From CBDDFN01 sp965227065 (GTDB lineage Bacteria > Pseudomonadota > Alphaproteobacteria > SPJN01), in the NCBI GenBank assembly GCA_965227065.1, contig CBDDFN010000012.1, positions 124,001 through 188,000 on the forward strand: 64,000 bases of DNA. Direction: 5' to 3'. A model generated the notes under the pieces. The model worked only from the letters and a program-made list of their open reading frames with translations, did not search any database and was not told the DNA's origin. Below, in pieces: positions 34,518 to 43,449 of this stretch; within the stretch, counting starts at the first letter, position 1, and each line of letters begins with the position of its first letter. A program made the position numbers and the translations under genes.

Positions 34518-35729
34518 CTACTTGACCCAGGCGCCCGGCACGCGGCTATAGCCGATGGCCTCATAGACCGCATCGATCAGGCTTTGACCCCGTTCATTGA
34601 GCAAAAGCCCCGGCCCCATCTGGGACATATTGTAGGAGAAGGCGAGCCCGCATTCAGGATCGGCAAACCCGATGGAGCCGCCCGCGCCGACATGGCCAAA
34701 CGCCTTCTCGCCAATCACTGCCGACATTTTATCGTCGCCGGGCAAGGCATAATTGTCCATCGACTTCATAAAGCCGGATGCAAAGCGTGTCGGCGCCAGA
34801 AGCGTGGCATCCCGGCTGGTCGCGACCGTGGTGATCCCCATTGATTTGACCCGCTCAGCCGAGAAGAGTATAACGCCGCCCAACGTACCGCCGGCGGCCA
34901 CCACTTCCCAGATACGCACCTGATTGCGCGCGTTCGACACACCGCCAGCGCCGGGAAGTTCAGCCTCAAGATTGGCCCGCTCATTGGGCCACCAGCCGCC
35001 CAGATTGAGGAAGCTTTTGGAGGCGAGCGAATCAGGCTGGGTCAACACCGTCATCAGCCATTCGCCCAGATCCTCCCCTTCTGCCGGGGCATATTGTTCA
35101 ATCGGCGCAATATGCATGTCGGCATCTTTGGGAATGCCGATATAAGCGTCCTGCGCGCCGCACGGCTCTGCAATTTCTTGCCGGAAGAATGTGCCGACCG
35201 ACATGCCCGCCACCCGCCGGACAATCTCGCCCACCGTCCAGCCAAAGCTCAGCATATGATAGCCGTTGCGCGTGCCGGGAACCCACCAGGGTTCTTCAGC
35301 AGCGGTGCGCTCGATCATATAGTCCCAATCGCACATGCCGCCTTCGCGGATCGGGTCCTTATAGGCCGCGACGCCGGTTTCGTGATTGAGCATCATCTGC
35401 ACGGTGACCTTGTCTTTGCCGTGCTGGCCGAATTCGGGCCAGATGTCGACCACCGGCATGGTGGGGTCAAGCGCGCCCCGGTCGATCAGCATATGCGCGC
35501 ACAGGGCGGTCATCGCCTTGGTGTTGGAGAAGATGCAGCAGACGGTGTTTTCGTCCCACGCCTCGCCGGTTTCCTTGTTGGCCACCCCGCCCCACAGATC
35601 AAGCTGGGTTTCGCCATTGAGCGAGACGCAAACGCTCGCCCCCAATTCGCCGCGCTCGGCAAAGTTTTTCTCAAATTCCTCGTGAACGCGCTTGAACGCG
35701 GGTTCGCACAAACCCTTGACTGCCGACAT
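34518..35729 (-). CDS. Beta-lactamase-family serine hydrolase (EstB-like esterase)
   Basis: The 403-residue cytoplasmic product (no signal peptide) has the SxxK motif in CCIFSNTKAMTALCAH, the Tyr motif in NGYHMLSFGWTVGEIVRR and a late HVGAGGSIGFADPECG, which is the order of EstB/lovastatin-esterase-like class C beta-lactamase relatives. Such enzymes hydrolyse ester or lactone bonds rather than beta-lactams. Substrate unknown. It is monocistronic, with its promoter side facing the repeat-rich 35.7-36.2 kb region. Confidence 0.85.
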   Translation of the reverse strand: MSAVKGLCEPAFKRVHEEFEKNFAERGELGASVCVSLNGETQLDLWGGVANKETGEAWDENTVCCIFSNTKAMTALCAHMLIDRGALDPTMPVVDIWPEFGQHGKDKVTVQMMLNHETGVAAYKDPIREGGMCDWDYMIERTAAEEPWWVPGTRNGYHMLSFGWTVGEIVRRVAGMSVGTFFRQEIAEPCGAQDAYIGIPKDADMHIAPIEQYAPAEGEDLGEWLMTVLTQPDSLASKSFLNLGGWWPNERANLEAELPGAGGVSNARNQVRIWEVVAAGGTLGGVILFSAERVKSMGITTVATSRDATLLAPTRFASGFMKSMDNYALPGDDKMSAVIGEKAFGHVGAGGSIGFADPECGLAFSYNMSQMGPGLLLNERGQSLIDAVYEAIGYSRVPGAWVK

Positions 35730-35842
35730 GCCCCTGACCCCTGTTGTGGTGGTAATGATTGATCGGGGCGGAGTTTAGGCAGCCCCCTTGCGTGAGGGAA
35801 CCCCCCAACACCCCACCCTTTCCTTTGTCATCCCGGGCCTTT

Positions 35843-36231
35843 GTCATCCCGGAGGACGCGCCAGCGTCAATCCGGGATCTGATGATTGTTGTGGCGGTGC
35901 CACGATCAGATTCCGGGTTCGCCCGCCAATATCATTGGGCGTGCGCCCCGGAATGACGGGAAACACTATGGAGAACGCGTCATCCCGGAGGACGCGCCAG
36001 CGTCAATCCGGGATCTGATGACTGTTGTGGCGGTGCCACGATCAGATTCCGGGTTCGCCCGCCAATATCATTGGGCGTGCGCCCCGGAATGACGGGAAAC
36101 ACTATGGAGAACGCGTCATCCCGGAGGACGCGCCAGCGTCAATCCGGGATCTGATGACTGTTGTGGCGGTGCCACGATCAGATTCCGGGTTCGCCCGCCA
36201 ATATCATTGGGCGTGCGCCCCGGAATGACGG
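35843..36231. repeat. Three tandem 136-bp copies of the palindromic intergenic element
   Basis: Units begin with GTCATCCCGGAGGACGC at 35843, 35979 and 36115, so the period is exactly 136 bp; the third unit is cut short at GGAATGACGG (36231). Each unit contains TCAATCCGGGATCTGATGA, ATCAGATTCCGGGTTCGCCC and CGCCAATATCATTGGGCG. Read in reverse, the element portion matches the 2.9-3.6 kb family. Copies differ at very few positions (for example GATTGTTG in unit 1, GACTGTTG in units 2 and 3). A short start of another copy is at 35828. The array fills the 529-bp gene-free stretch 35730-36258; nothing else is seen there. Confidence 0.92.
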
Positions 36232-36258
36232 TGACCGGCGATGGCTCCCCGCCCGCGC

Positions 36259-38715
36259 CTAGAGCTGAACCCGTGCGGTCAGATAGATGGTGCGGGGGTT
36301 TTCATAAGCCTCGATGACATAGCCGCGATTGACCTGACCCTGACGGATCGGGATGCGCTCATCGGTGAGGTTTTCGCCCTGAATGCGGATATTCCAGCGC
36401 CGGTCAATGTCCCCCAGCCCCAGCGTCGCACGATAGCGTATGGTGAAGGGGTGCTTGTAGCGCGGATCAAGCGAGAAGTTCGAGAACTGCTCGGTCTGAT
36501 AATCAAGCCCGCCGCCCACGGCAATCTCTAGCCCGGTCTTGCCCAGGGGCCATGTCATCAGCGCAAGTACGGTGCCGGACACAAGCGGGGTAATCGCAAA
36601 GGGTTTGCCGGTGGCGTCGCAGCGATTATCCGCATCGCCATCGGTATTGGCATTATCGAGGAAGCAGCTGTTGAAGGTGAAATCGAGATATTCAGTGTCA
36701 TTGACGCCGAGCGTCGAGAACAGCGACAGCCAGTCATTGACGAGCCATGTGAAGTCCGCCTCGATCCCCCGGCTGCGCGCCTTGGGGGCGTTTTCAACAA
36801 TCGACTGGCCAAGCCCGATGCCCAGATCAGACTGGCGGGATGTCAGCACCTGAAAATCTGTGACCGTCAGCCAGAAGAACGAGATATTGAACCGCGCTGC
36901 GCCATCGGCGAATTTGGTCTTGATGTCAAAGCCCCAATCCTGCGCCTTCTCGGATTCATACAGCAGTTCATCATCATTGTTACGGAACGCAAAGGCGTTG
37001 AAGCCGCCCCCCCGGAAGCCCTGCGCCCAGTGCAGGAAGAAGCCGACATCGGGCGTCATCTGGAAGGTCAACGCCACACGCGGCACAAATTGCAGCTCTT
37101 CCCGGTCGCGCTGGGTGGCATATTCCTCCACCCCGGCAATGGCTAGGATCGGGCTTGGGGTTTGCAAATGCTGCTGAAAGAAGCTTGCTTCTTTGGTTTC
37201 GTAAGACAGCCGTCCGCCCAGTTGCAGCCCCCAACGCTCGGAGAAGTCCCAGTCAAGCTGGGCAAAGACCGAATAGGCTTTCGAGGTCTGGTCAAAATCC
37301 TGCACTGCGAATTCGGCATAATCATCAAGCAATGGCAGGCTGTCGAGCGGCGGGACAATGCCGAGCACCGCCCCCAGCAGGTTCTGGATCAATTGCGGCT
37401 GATCGCCGCCAAGCCCGGTTGCAAGCAAATCAATAATCGGCAGACCGAATTCATAACCAATGCCCCGGCCAATAATTTCGCGGCGCTGAAAATAGGTACC
37501 CGCAAGAATGGAGGAGGTTCCAAGCTCCATCCCGAACAGTTTCTTCAGCCCCAGAAATCCATCCAGAATGGGTGATTCCACGCGGAACTCAGCCGTGATG
37601 GTGGGGGATTTATCCGCATCGGTTCCCGACAGCGCGTTGGCGGGCGTGCCGTCAATATCAAGCCCGGCGGAGCCTTCCAGCACCGAATAGCCGCCAATCG
37701 CCACCAGGCCCCACTCGCCCACCTCACCGCGCCATTCCGCAGTCAGCGTATTGAGTTCAACCTCACGATAATCTGCCGAGTTGATCGTGCCTTTATTGTT
37801 GGCGCGGATGAAGTCAGCACCCGCATCATAGGAGCGGATCGTGTTTTGCATGGCCGGGCTGACATCAAACATTTCAATGCCCGCGCCGACCGCTTCAAAG
37901 CGCGTATGTTCAAAGCTGATCTTGAATTCGGTTCCCCACAGATCAGGCAACAGCAATTTGGCGCGCAGCCCTTCGCGCTTTGACCCGCGCCCGCGCGTCG
38001 GCGCATCTTGCGGATCAAGGGCGGTGTTGGAGACAAAGCCGTCGCGGTCATCATACAAAAGCGCGATGCGGCCCAGCAGCTTGCCTTCAATGATCGGCCC
38101 GCCAAAGGCGCCTTCCAGACGCTTGCGCTGAAACTCGCCCAGCTGGCCATCCAGATAAAAATCATACTCATCGCCGGGATCGCGGGTGATGATATGCATC
38201 AGACCGGCCGTGGTGTTCTTGCCGAAGGTCGTGCCTTGCGGCCCGCGCATCACTTCAAGGCGCTGAACGTCAAACAGCGCGCCGGTGAAATATTCGAGCC
38301 GCGTGTAGGGAATGCCGTCAATCGCCACGCCTGCGGGCGGCTCAAACGCCTTGTTGTTCTGGTTGGTGCCAAAGCCCCGGATGCGCGGCAACAGGAAATA
38401 GCCCGCGTCCGTGATCTTCACATTGGGGGTGTAAAGCGAGGCGGAATTGATGTCGGTGACCGACCATTCTTCCAGAAACTCACTGTCGAGCGCGGAGATC
38501 GACAAAGGCACTTTCTGAACCGACTCGGTCTTTTTTTGCGCAACCACCAGAATTTCATCCAGCGTACGGTTGGGCTTGCGCGCCGGGGCAATCGCCTCTT
38601 GCGCCACAGTCTCTTGGGCGCTGGATTCCTGACTGTCCGCCTCCTGGGCGGCCACCGCGCCTGTGCCAAAGCCCGCCAAACCTGAAATCACGATCAAACG
38701 CAGCAGCGTCCGCAT
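36259..38715 (-). CDS. TonB-dependent receptor of the TetR-sulfatase locus
   Basis: Outer-membrane receptor, 818 residues. Signal peptide (MRTLLRLIVISGLAGFGTGAVAAQ), a short Gln/Glu/Ala repeat linker, plug signature LDEILVVAQKKTESVQKVPLSISAL, plug motif LEVMRGPQGTTFGKNTTAGLMHII, and barrel ending in IYLTARVQL. The start follows GGGGGA. It is divergent from tetR-hydrolase-sulfatase, and the 130-bp space contains two copies of the dyad TAACGWWCGTTA, one near each promoter, so the receptor is very likely controlled together with these enzymes and imports their substrate. The substrate itself is not readable from the receptor. Confidence 0.92.
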   Translation of the reverse strand: MRTLLRLIVISGLAGFGTGAVAAQEADSQESSAQETVAQEAIAPARKPNRTLDEILVVAQKKTESVQKVPLSISALDSEFLEEWSVTDINSASLYTPNVKITDAGYFLLPRIRGFGTNQNNKAFEPPAGVAIDGIPYTRLEYFTGALFDVQRLEVMRGPQGTTFGKNTTAGLMHIITRDPGDEYDFYLDGQLGEFQRKRLEGAFGGPIIEGKLLGRIALLYDDRDGFVSNTALDPQDAPTRGRGSKREGLRAKLLLPDLWGTEFKISFEHTRFEAVGAGIEMFDVSPAMQNTIRSYDAGADFIRANNKGTINSADYREVELNTLTAEWRGEVGEWGLVAIGGYSVLEGSAGLDIDGTPANALSGTDADKSPTITAEFRVESPILDGFLGLKKLFGMELGTSSILAGTYFQRREIIGRGIGYEFGLPIIDLLATGLGGDQPQLIQNLLGAVLGIVPPLDSLPLLDDYAEFAVQDFDQTSKAYSVFAQLDWDFSERWGLQLGGRLSYETKEASFFQQHLQTPSPILAIAGVEEYATQRDREELQFVPRVALTFQMTPDVGFFLHWAQGFRGGGFNAFAFRNNDDELLYESEKAQDWGFDIKTKFADGAARFNISFFWLTVTDFQVLTSRQSDLGIGLGQSIVENAPKARSRGIEADFTWLVNDWLSLFSTLGVNDTEYLDFTFNSCFLDNANTDGDADNRCDATGKPFAITPLVSGTVLALMTWPLGKTGLEIAVGGGLDYQTEQFSNFSLDPRYKHPFTIRYRATLGLGDIDRRWNIRIQGENLTDERIPIRQGQVNRGYVIEAYENPRTIYLTARVQL

Positions 38716-38746
38716 GGTCGTCCCCCATCCTCTTGTTTGACGACAT

Positions 38747-38762
38747 ACTAACGAACGTTAGT
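38747..38762. promoter_or_regulatory. Candidate TetR operator, receptor side
   Basis: ACTAACGAACGTTAGT is an inverted repeat (arms ACTAACG/CGTTAGT, AA centre) 31 bp upstream of the receptor start. Its core TAACGAACGTTA is matched by the site at 38816-38829. Two dyads of this type beside a divergent tetR gene are the usual arrangement. Confidence 0.75.
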
Positions 38763-38815
38763 TTTTATCGTCAAGCTTGAATTATGGCTGTTATTATGGA
38801 TATATGGGCATAACA

Positions 38816-38829
38816 ATAACGTTCGTTAT
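38816..38829. promoter_or_regulatory. Candidate TetR operator, regulator side
   Basis: ATAACGTTCGTTAT is an inverted repeat (arms ATAACG/CGTTAT, TT centre) 17 bp upstream of the tetR start, sharing the TAACGWWCGTTA core with the site at 38747-38762. The centre-to-centre distance is 68 bp. Confidence 0.75.
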
Positions 38830-38846
38830 AGTGTTTGGGGGAGAAT

Positions 38847-39485
38847 ATGACCGACAGCGCACCCTTGCGCCGCCTGCCCGCTGATGAATCGCTGCTGCCT
38901 GAAAAGGTGCTGCCCCAAGGCACGCCGGGCAAGATTCTGATCGCCGCGCTCAAGCTTTTTGCCCATCACGGTTATGAAGGCGCGTCGGTGCGCGATATCT
39001 GCGCGGAGGCGCATATCTACGCCACGACACTTTACGCCCATTACCCGTCCAAGGAACATGTGCTGGCCGAACTGATCCGGCTGGGCCATATCGAACATTT
39101 GGCGCGTGTGCGGGCCGCCCTGCTTGAGGCGGGCAATGATCCGCGCGAACAATTAAGCGCGATTGTCAAAGCCCATGTGCTGGGCCATTGCGAATTTCCG
39201 CTTCTGTCGGTGGTGGCGAGTGCCGAGCTGCACCAGCTGTCGGCAGAGCTGGCAGGCCCCAGCCTGGCGCTGCGCCATGAGGCCGAAACATTGTTTGTTG
39301 ATATTCTGGCGCGCGGTCAAAAACTGGGTGCCTTTGACATGCTCGACCCCGAGCTTGCCTTGCGCGCCATATCCTCCATGGGCATCCGCGTGCCGTTCTG
39401 GTTTGACCCTGAAAGCGGTCGCGACCCTGAAACCATCGCGCAATCTTACGCCGACTTTGCCCTGCGCATGGTGGAGCATCGCTGA
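38847..39485 (+). CDS. TetR-family transcriptional regulator
   Basis: The 212-residue product has the TetR DNA-binding domain GKILIAALKLFAHHGYEGASVRDICAEAHIYATTLYAHYPSKEHVLAELI at about 30-80 and a C-terminal helical ligand domain. The ATG at 38847 follows GGGGGAGA. Its stop overlaps the next start (TGATG), so it heads an operon with the alpha/beta hydrolase and sulfatase. Two matching dyads in the divergent promoter region are its probable operators. It most likely represses the locus until the substrate or a product binds. Confidence 0.9.
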   Translation: MTDSAPLRRLPADESLLPEKVLPQGTPGKILIAALKLFAHHGYEGASVRDICAEAHIYATTLYAHYPSKEHVLAELIRLGHIEHLARVRAALLEAGNDPREQLSAIVKAHVLGHCEFPLLSVVASAELHQLSAELAGPSLALRHEAETLFVDILARGQKLGAFDMLDPELALRAISSMGIRVPFWFDPESGRDPETIAQSYADFALRMVEHR

Positions 39486-40642
39486 TGGCTCTGCTGATCG
39501 GACTGGCCGGAATTGCCGCCGCGCTCATTGCCGCGAAACGGTTCGGACTGATGAACCGCTACACTGACGTCTTTGTCGTCCCGCTGGCCGTGTTCGCGGC
39601 CGCACTGGTCACGGGGACAATCGGCGATGGCCGCACCGCGCTGATCTTCACCGGATTGGGGCTGGCAGCCATCCTCTGGTCGGTTTTCATCGCCCATCGC
39701 GCACCTGCCCGGCGGCCCGATCTGGAAACCGAACCGCCTTCCGGCGCAGTACCGCCCAAGGGATGGTCAACCCATCTGCAAGCCTTTCTCGCCATGATGG
39801 TGTTCAAGACGGTCAAGCGCAAAGACCTTGAAGGCCCGCTTCACCCGGAGGTGCGCAAGCACAGCGATCTGGTGTTTGGCACTCTGAACAGCCCCCAAGG
39901 CAACCGCACTCTCACCCTCAATCTTTATGAACCCAAAGACAGCAAGAGCCTGCGGCCCGCCATCCTGTTTGTGCATGGCGGTTCATGGAAGATGGGCGAC
40001 AAGGATCAGCTTCATCTCTACGCCAATCATTTTGCGCGCGCGGGCTATGTCTGTGTGTGCATGGAATATCGGCTGATGCAGGAAGCACCCTTCCCCGCCG
40101 CGCTGGAAGATGTTCTGACTGCGGTACGCTGGACGCGCGCCAATGCCGACCGCTACGGCATTGATCCAGACCGGCTCGCCCTTTCGGGCAATTCCGCAGG
40201 CGGCCATCTCGCCATGATGGCGGCGTTTGGAGCCAATGATCCGCAATGGGATCGCAGCGCGGGCCACGCCGATCAGGATGAACGGGTCAAGGCGCTGATC
40301 AACATTTATGGCGGCTATGACCTCACCGCCGATTGGGTGCGCAAGGAAAACCATATCCGCACCTTTGTGAATGCCGAACCCCATCAGATCGACAAGTTCC
40401 GCACTGCCTCGCCGCGCTATCACCTCACCAAAGATGCGCCGCCGACCCTGATGCTGCATGGCACGCTTGATCTTCATGCGCCGGTTCAGCAATCCGATGC
40501 GCTCGCTGAAGACCTCAAGCGGCTCGGCATTCCCTACCGCTATGGCAGGCTTGATGGCTGGGCGCATATTTTCGATGCGACCGAACCGGGCTTTGACTGG
40601 TCAATCCGTTGGATGTCGCCCTTTCTTGCGGAGATGCTCTAG
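39485..40642 (+). CDS. Alpha/beta hydrolase (esterase/lipase, HSL-like) with N-terminal membrane helices
   Basis: The 385-residue product begins with two or three hydrophobic helices (about 2-17, 30-45 and 53-70), then an alpha/beta hydrolase domain: oxyanion motif HGGSW (164-168), nucleophile elbow GNSAGG with Ser237, acid in LHGTLDLHAPV and catalytic His in GWAHIFD. This is the plan of carboxylesterases of the hormone-sensitive-lipase/BD-FAE type. It is translationally coupled to tetR and followed without a gap by the sulfatase, so the two enzymes probably act on the same imported compound, for example removing an acyl and a sulfate group. That pairing is inference. Confidence 0.85.
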   Translation: MALLIGLAGIAAALIAAKRFGLMNRYTDVFVVPLAVFAAALVTGTIGDGRTALIFTGLGLAAILWSVFIAHRAPARRPDLETEPPSGAVPPKGWSTHLQAFLAMMVFKTVKRKDLEGPLHPEVRKHSDLVFGTLNSPQGNRTLTLNLYEPKDSKSLRPAILFVHGGSWKMGDKDQLHLYANHFARAGYVCVCMEYRLMQEAPFPAALEDVLTAVRWTRANADRYGIDPDRLALSGNSAGGHLAMMAAFGANDPQWDRSAGHADQDERVKALINIYGGYDLTADWVRKENHIRTFVNAEPHQIDKFRTASPRYHLTKDAPPTLMLHGTLDLHAPVQQSDALAEDLKRLGIPYRYGRLDGWAHIFDATEPGFDWSIRWMSPFLAEML

Positions 40643-42349
40643 ATGAAATGGCTGTGGCGCATTCCCGCTTTGCTGATCAGCCTGGTGCTGGTTGGGGTGA
40701 TTGTCTTTGTCTTCTTCATGGGACCGCCTGGCCCGCCGCCCTTTGTGGAAAAAGCCCCTGATCCGAAAGGCCGGCCCAATATTCTGCTGATGCTGGCTGA
40801 AGATCTGTCACCGCGCATCGGCGCCTTTGGCGATGCCCAGGCGCGCACCCCCCATATTGATGCGATGGCGCGCGCGGGCGTGCGCTATCCCAACACCTTC
40901 ACAACATCGGGCGTGTGCGCACCAAGCCGCGCGGCGAGTGTGACAGGCGTGCATCAAGGCTCCATCGGGGCGCAGCATATGCGGACATCCAACCGCAATT
41001 ATCTCGCGGTTCCGCCCACCAAGCTAAAGGCCTTTCCCGAATTGCTGCGCAAGCAAGGCTATTACACCTACACCAATTCCAAGCTTGATTATCAGTTCTC
41101 CGGCGTGCGCAACGGCACCGGCCCCTTCACCATCTGGGATGATGAAGGCGATGGCGCAAGCTGGCGCAATCGCGGCGATGGCCAGCCTTTCTTTGCCCGG
41201 ACGAATTTTTTCGTCACCCATGAAAGCGGCGTGTTCTCCCCGCTTGGCACCTGGCCGCGCTCACCGCTTCATCTGGCAGTTCAGCTTTATCGTCATCACC
41301 GCTATGGCACCTTTACTGAGGCTGAAAAGGTCGATCCCGACAGTCTCATTCTGCCGCCTTATTATCCCGACGTGCCGGAGGTGCGCGGCGACCTTGCGCT
41401 CCATTACGCCAATATTCACCGGCTGGACCGGCTGGTGGGTGAGTTGGTGGAGCGTCTCAAATCTGACGGGCTGGCCGAGGACACCATCATCATCTTCACC
41501 ACTGATCATGGCGATGGGCTGCCGCGCCACAAACGCTCTTTGTTTGATACCGGCATCAAGGTGCCGATGATCATTGTGTGGCCCGAAAAGTTTCGCCCTG
41601 CGGGGGTTGAGCCCGGAACGCTCGACACGCGCATGGTCAGCTTTGTTGATCTGGCACCGACCATCTTGCGCCTTGCCGGGGTTGAGGTGCCCGACTATGT
41701 GCAGGGCTATGATTTTGTTGAAGGCCCCAGGCATCGTTATGTCTTTGCCGCCGCCGACCGGGTTGACGAGATCACCGACAAGCAGCGCGCGGTCCGCGAT
41801 GAGCGCTTCAAATATATTCTGAGCCACCGGCCTGATCTGCCCGGCGGCCACAAAGCAGAATTTCGCGATCATCTGGCGAGCATTCGGGCGATGCGCAAAC
41901 TGTATGAAGAGGGCAAGCTGCCGCCCCAACAGGCGCAATATTTTGAAGGCCCCGGTGTGGAACAGCTTTATGACCTGGACGCTGACCCCAGCGAGCTCAA
42001 CAATCTGATTGATGATCCCGCCTATAAGCCGGTTGCCGACCGGCTGCGCGGTGTGCTGACCGATTGGGTCGCGCGCATGGGCCCGCAAATGGATATGCCT
42101 GAGGATGAGCTGATCGCCTCGATCCTCGACGAGAACGGCGAAATCCGCACCACGCCTGCGCCTGTGATCCACGAACAGGACGGCACGATCACCATCACTG
42201 CAAGCGAGAATGCCTCAATCGGCTATCGCTGGGATGATGGGGACTGGCAGATCTACTCAGCCCCCCTCACCCCGGTTGAAGGCGCAACCCTTGAAGCCAA
42301 GGCGGTGCGCTATGGCTGGCATGAAAGCAGCGTGGTCACCCTTCCCTGA
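40643..42349 (+). CDS. Sulfatase (type I, formylglycine-dependent)
   Basis: The 568-residue product has an N-terminal membrane anchor or signal (residues 8-27), the sulfatase opening RPNILLMLAEDLSPRIGAFGD with the metal-binding Asp, and the activation motif CAPSRAA with Cys92 in the C-x-P-S-R context that is converted to formylglycine. Further metal-site motif IFTTDHGDGLPRHK is present. It hydrolyses sulfate esters, probably in the periplasm or at the membrane. The C-terminus carries an extra domain of about 60 residues (ITITASENASIGYRWDDGDW). The ATG directly follows the hydrolase stop. The needed formylglycine-generating enzyme is not in the window. Confidence 0.9.
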   Translation: MKWLWRIPALLISLVLVGVIVFVFFMGPPGPPPFVEKAPDPKGRPNILLMLAEDLSPRIGAFGDAQARTPHIDAMARAGVRYPNTFTTSGVCAPSRAASVTGVHQGSIGAQHMRTSNRNYLAVPPTKLKAFPELLRKQGYYTYTNSKLDYQFSGVRNGTGPFTIWDDEGDGASWRNRGDGQPFFARTNFFVTHESGVFSPLGTWPRSPLHLAVQLYRHHRYGTFTEAEKVDPDSLILPPYYPDVPEVRGDLALHYANIHRLDRLVGELVERLKSDGLAEDTIIIFTTDHGDGLPRHKRSLFDTGIKVPMIIVWPEKFRPAGVEPGTLDTRMVSFVDLAPTILRLAGVEVPDYVQGYDFVEGPRHRYVFAAADRVDEITDKQRAVRDERFKYILSHRPDLPGGHKAEFRDHLASIRAMRKLYEEGKLPPQQAQYFEGPGVEQLYDLDADPSELNNLIDDPAYKPVADRLRGVLTDWVARMGPQMDMPEDELIASILDENGEIRTTPAPVIHEQDGTITITASENASIGYRWDDGDWQIYSAPLTPVEGATLEAKAVRYGWHESSVVTLP

Positions 42350-42353
42350 GCGC

Positions 42354-42452
42354 TCACAACCCAAGGGCGGAGCGGATCAGAAAGCCCACTGTGGCGACGG
42401 TGAGCACGCCCGCCGCCCACAGCGCCACAAACCATAGAACCCGCTTACTCAT
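42354..42452 (-). CDS. Tiny membrane subunit of bd-type oxidase (DUF2474-like)
   Basis: A 32-residue protein, MSKRVLWFVALWAAGVL plus a second hydrophobic stretch, starts inside the end of cioB (8-bp overlap, ATGAGTAA). One-helix proteins of this type (DUF2474, analogous to CydX) follow cydB/cioB genes and help stabilise the oxidase. Position, length and sequence style agree. It is too short for most gene finders. Confidence 0.8.
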   Translation of the reverse strand: MSKRVLWFVALWAAGVLTVATVGFLIRSALGL

Positions 42453-43449
42453 GATAGCCCTCGGATGGATCAACCTTGCCGCGAAACACCCAATAGGCAT
42501 AGGCGGTATAGGCCCCGATGATGGGCAGCAACACGCCTGCCCCGACCAGCAGGAAGCCCAGGCTTTCATCGGGTCCGGCCGCATCCCAAATGGTGATCGA
42601 AGGCGGCACGATGTTGGGATAGACCGACAGGCCAAGCCCGGCAAAACACAGCACGAACAGTCCCAATGACCCCAGAAACGGCCAGGCATCCTTGCCCCGG
42701 CTCAACCCCGTCATGATCACCGCGCACATAACCAGCACCAGGAGAGGAACAGGTATGGTGTAGAGCAGTGCGGGCCAGCTCATCCAGCGTTCATAAAATT
42801 CAATATTGATGATCGGCGTCCACAATGTGGCCCCGGCAATGAACCACAGGATCGCGAAGAACGACCATTGCGCGACCCGGCAGTTAAATTCATAGAGCCC
42901 GCCTTCGGTCTTCATCACAAGCCAGGTGGAGCCAAGCAGCACATAGCCGCACACAAGGGCTGCGCCGCAATACAGGCTGAACGGCGTCAGCCAGTCCCAC
43001 CAGCCCCCCGCGTAAGCCCGGTCAACCACCGGAATGCCTTGCAGCAGCGCGCCCAGCGTAATGCCTTGTGACAGGGCCGCCACCAGCGATCCGCCAAAGA
43101 AGGCAAAGTCCCAGAAGCGTTTGCCGCGTGTGGTACGCCAGCGATATTCAAACGCCACACCCCGGAAGACGAGGCCCAGCAACATCGCGGTGATCGGCGC
43201 ATAAAGCGCGGGCAGGATGATCGCGTAAGCCAGCGGGAAGACCGCATAAAGCCCCCCGCCGCCCAGCACCAGCCAGGTTTCATTGCCGTCCCACACCGGC
43301 GCCACCGAATTCATCGCGGTGTCGCGGTCGCGTTCTTTTTTCAAGAAGGGAAACAACAGGCCGATGCCCAGATCAAACCCGTCGAGCATCACATAGGCGA
43401 GCACCGCAACCGCGATCAGAACACCCCAGATCAATGGCAGATCAAACAT
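42445..43449 (-). CDS. cioB: Cytochrome bd-type ubiquinol oxidase subunit II (CioB/CydB)
   Basis: Integral membrane subunit of 334 residues with the family start PLIWGVLIAVAVLAYVMLDGFDLGIG, DGNETWLVLGGGGLYAVFP and RGVAFEYRW, all typical of CydB. It partners CioA in a quinol oxidase that reduces oxygen without pumping protons. The start overlaps the cioA stop by 8 bp. The same strand carries cioA upstream and the DUF2474-like gene downstream. Confidence 0.93.
   Translation of the reverse strand: MFDLPLIWGVLIAVAVLAYVMLDGFDLGIGLLFPFLKKERDRDTAMNSVAPVWDGNETWLVLGGGGLYAVFPLAYAIILPALYAPITAMLLGLVFRGVAFEYRWRTTRGKRFWDFAFFGGSLVAALSQGITLGALLQGIPVVDRAYAGGWWDWLTPFSLYCGAALVCGYVLLGSTWLVMKTEGGLYEFNCRVAQWSFFAILWFIAGATLWTPIINIEFYERWMSWPALLYTIPVPLLVLVMCAVIMTGLSRGKDAWPFLGSLGLFVLCFAGLGLSVYPNIVPPSITIWDAAGPDESLGFLLVGAGVLLPIIGAYTAYAYWVFRGKVDPSEGYHE

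Noticed and set aside
35788..36228. Three small similar plus-strand frames (65-76 residues) in the 36-kb repeats
   Set aside because: They are translations of the 136-bp palindromic repeat; no ribosome site and no family.
35843..36231. Possible CRISPR array
   Set aside because: Only three 136-bp units, the whole unit is repeated, no unique spacers, and no cas genes in the window.
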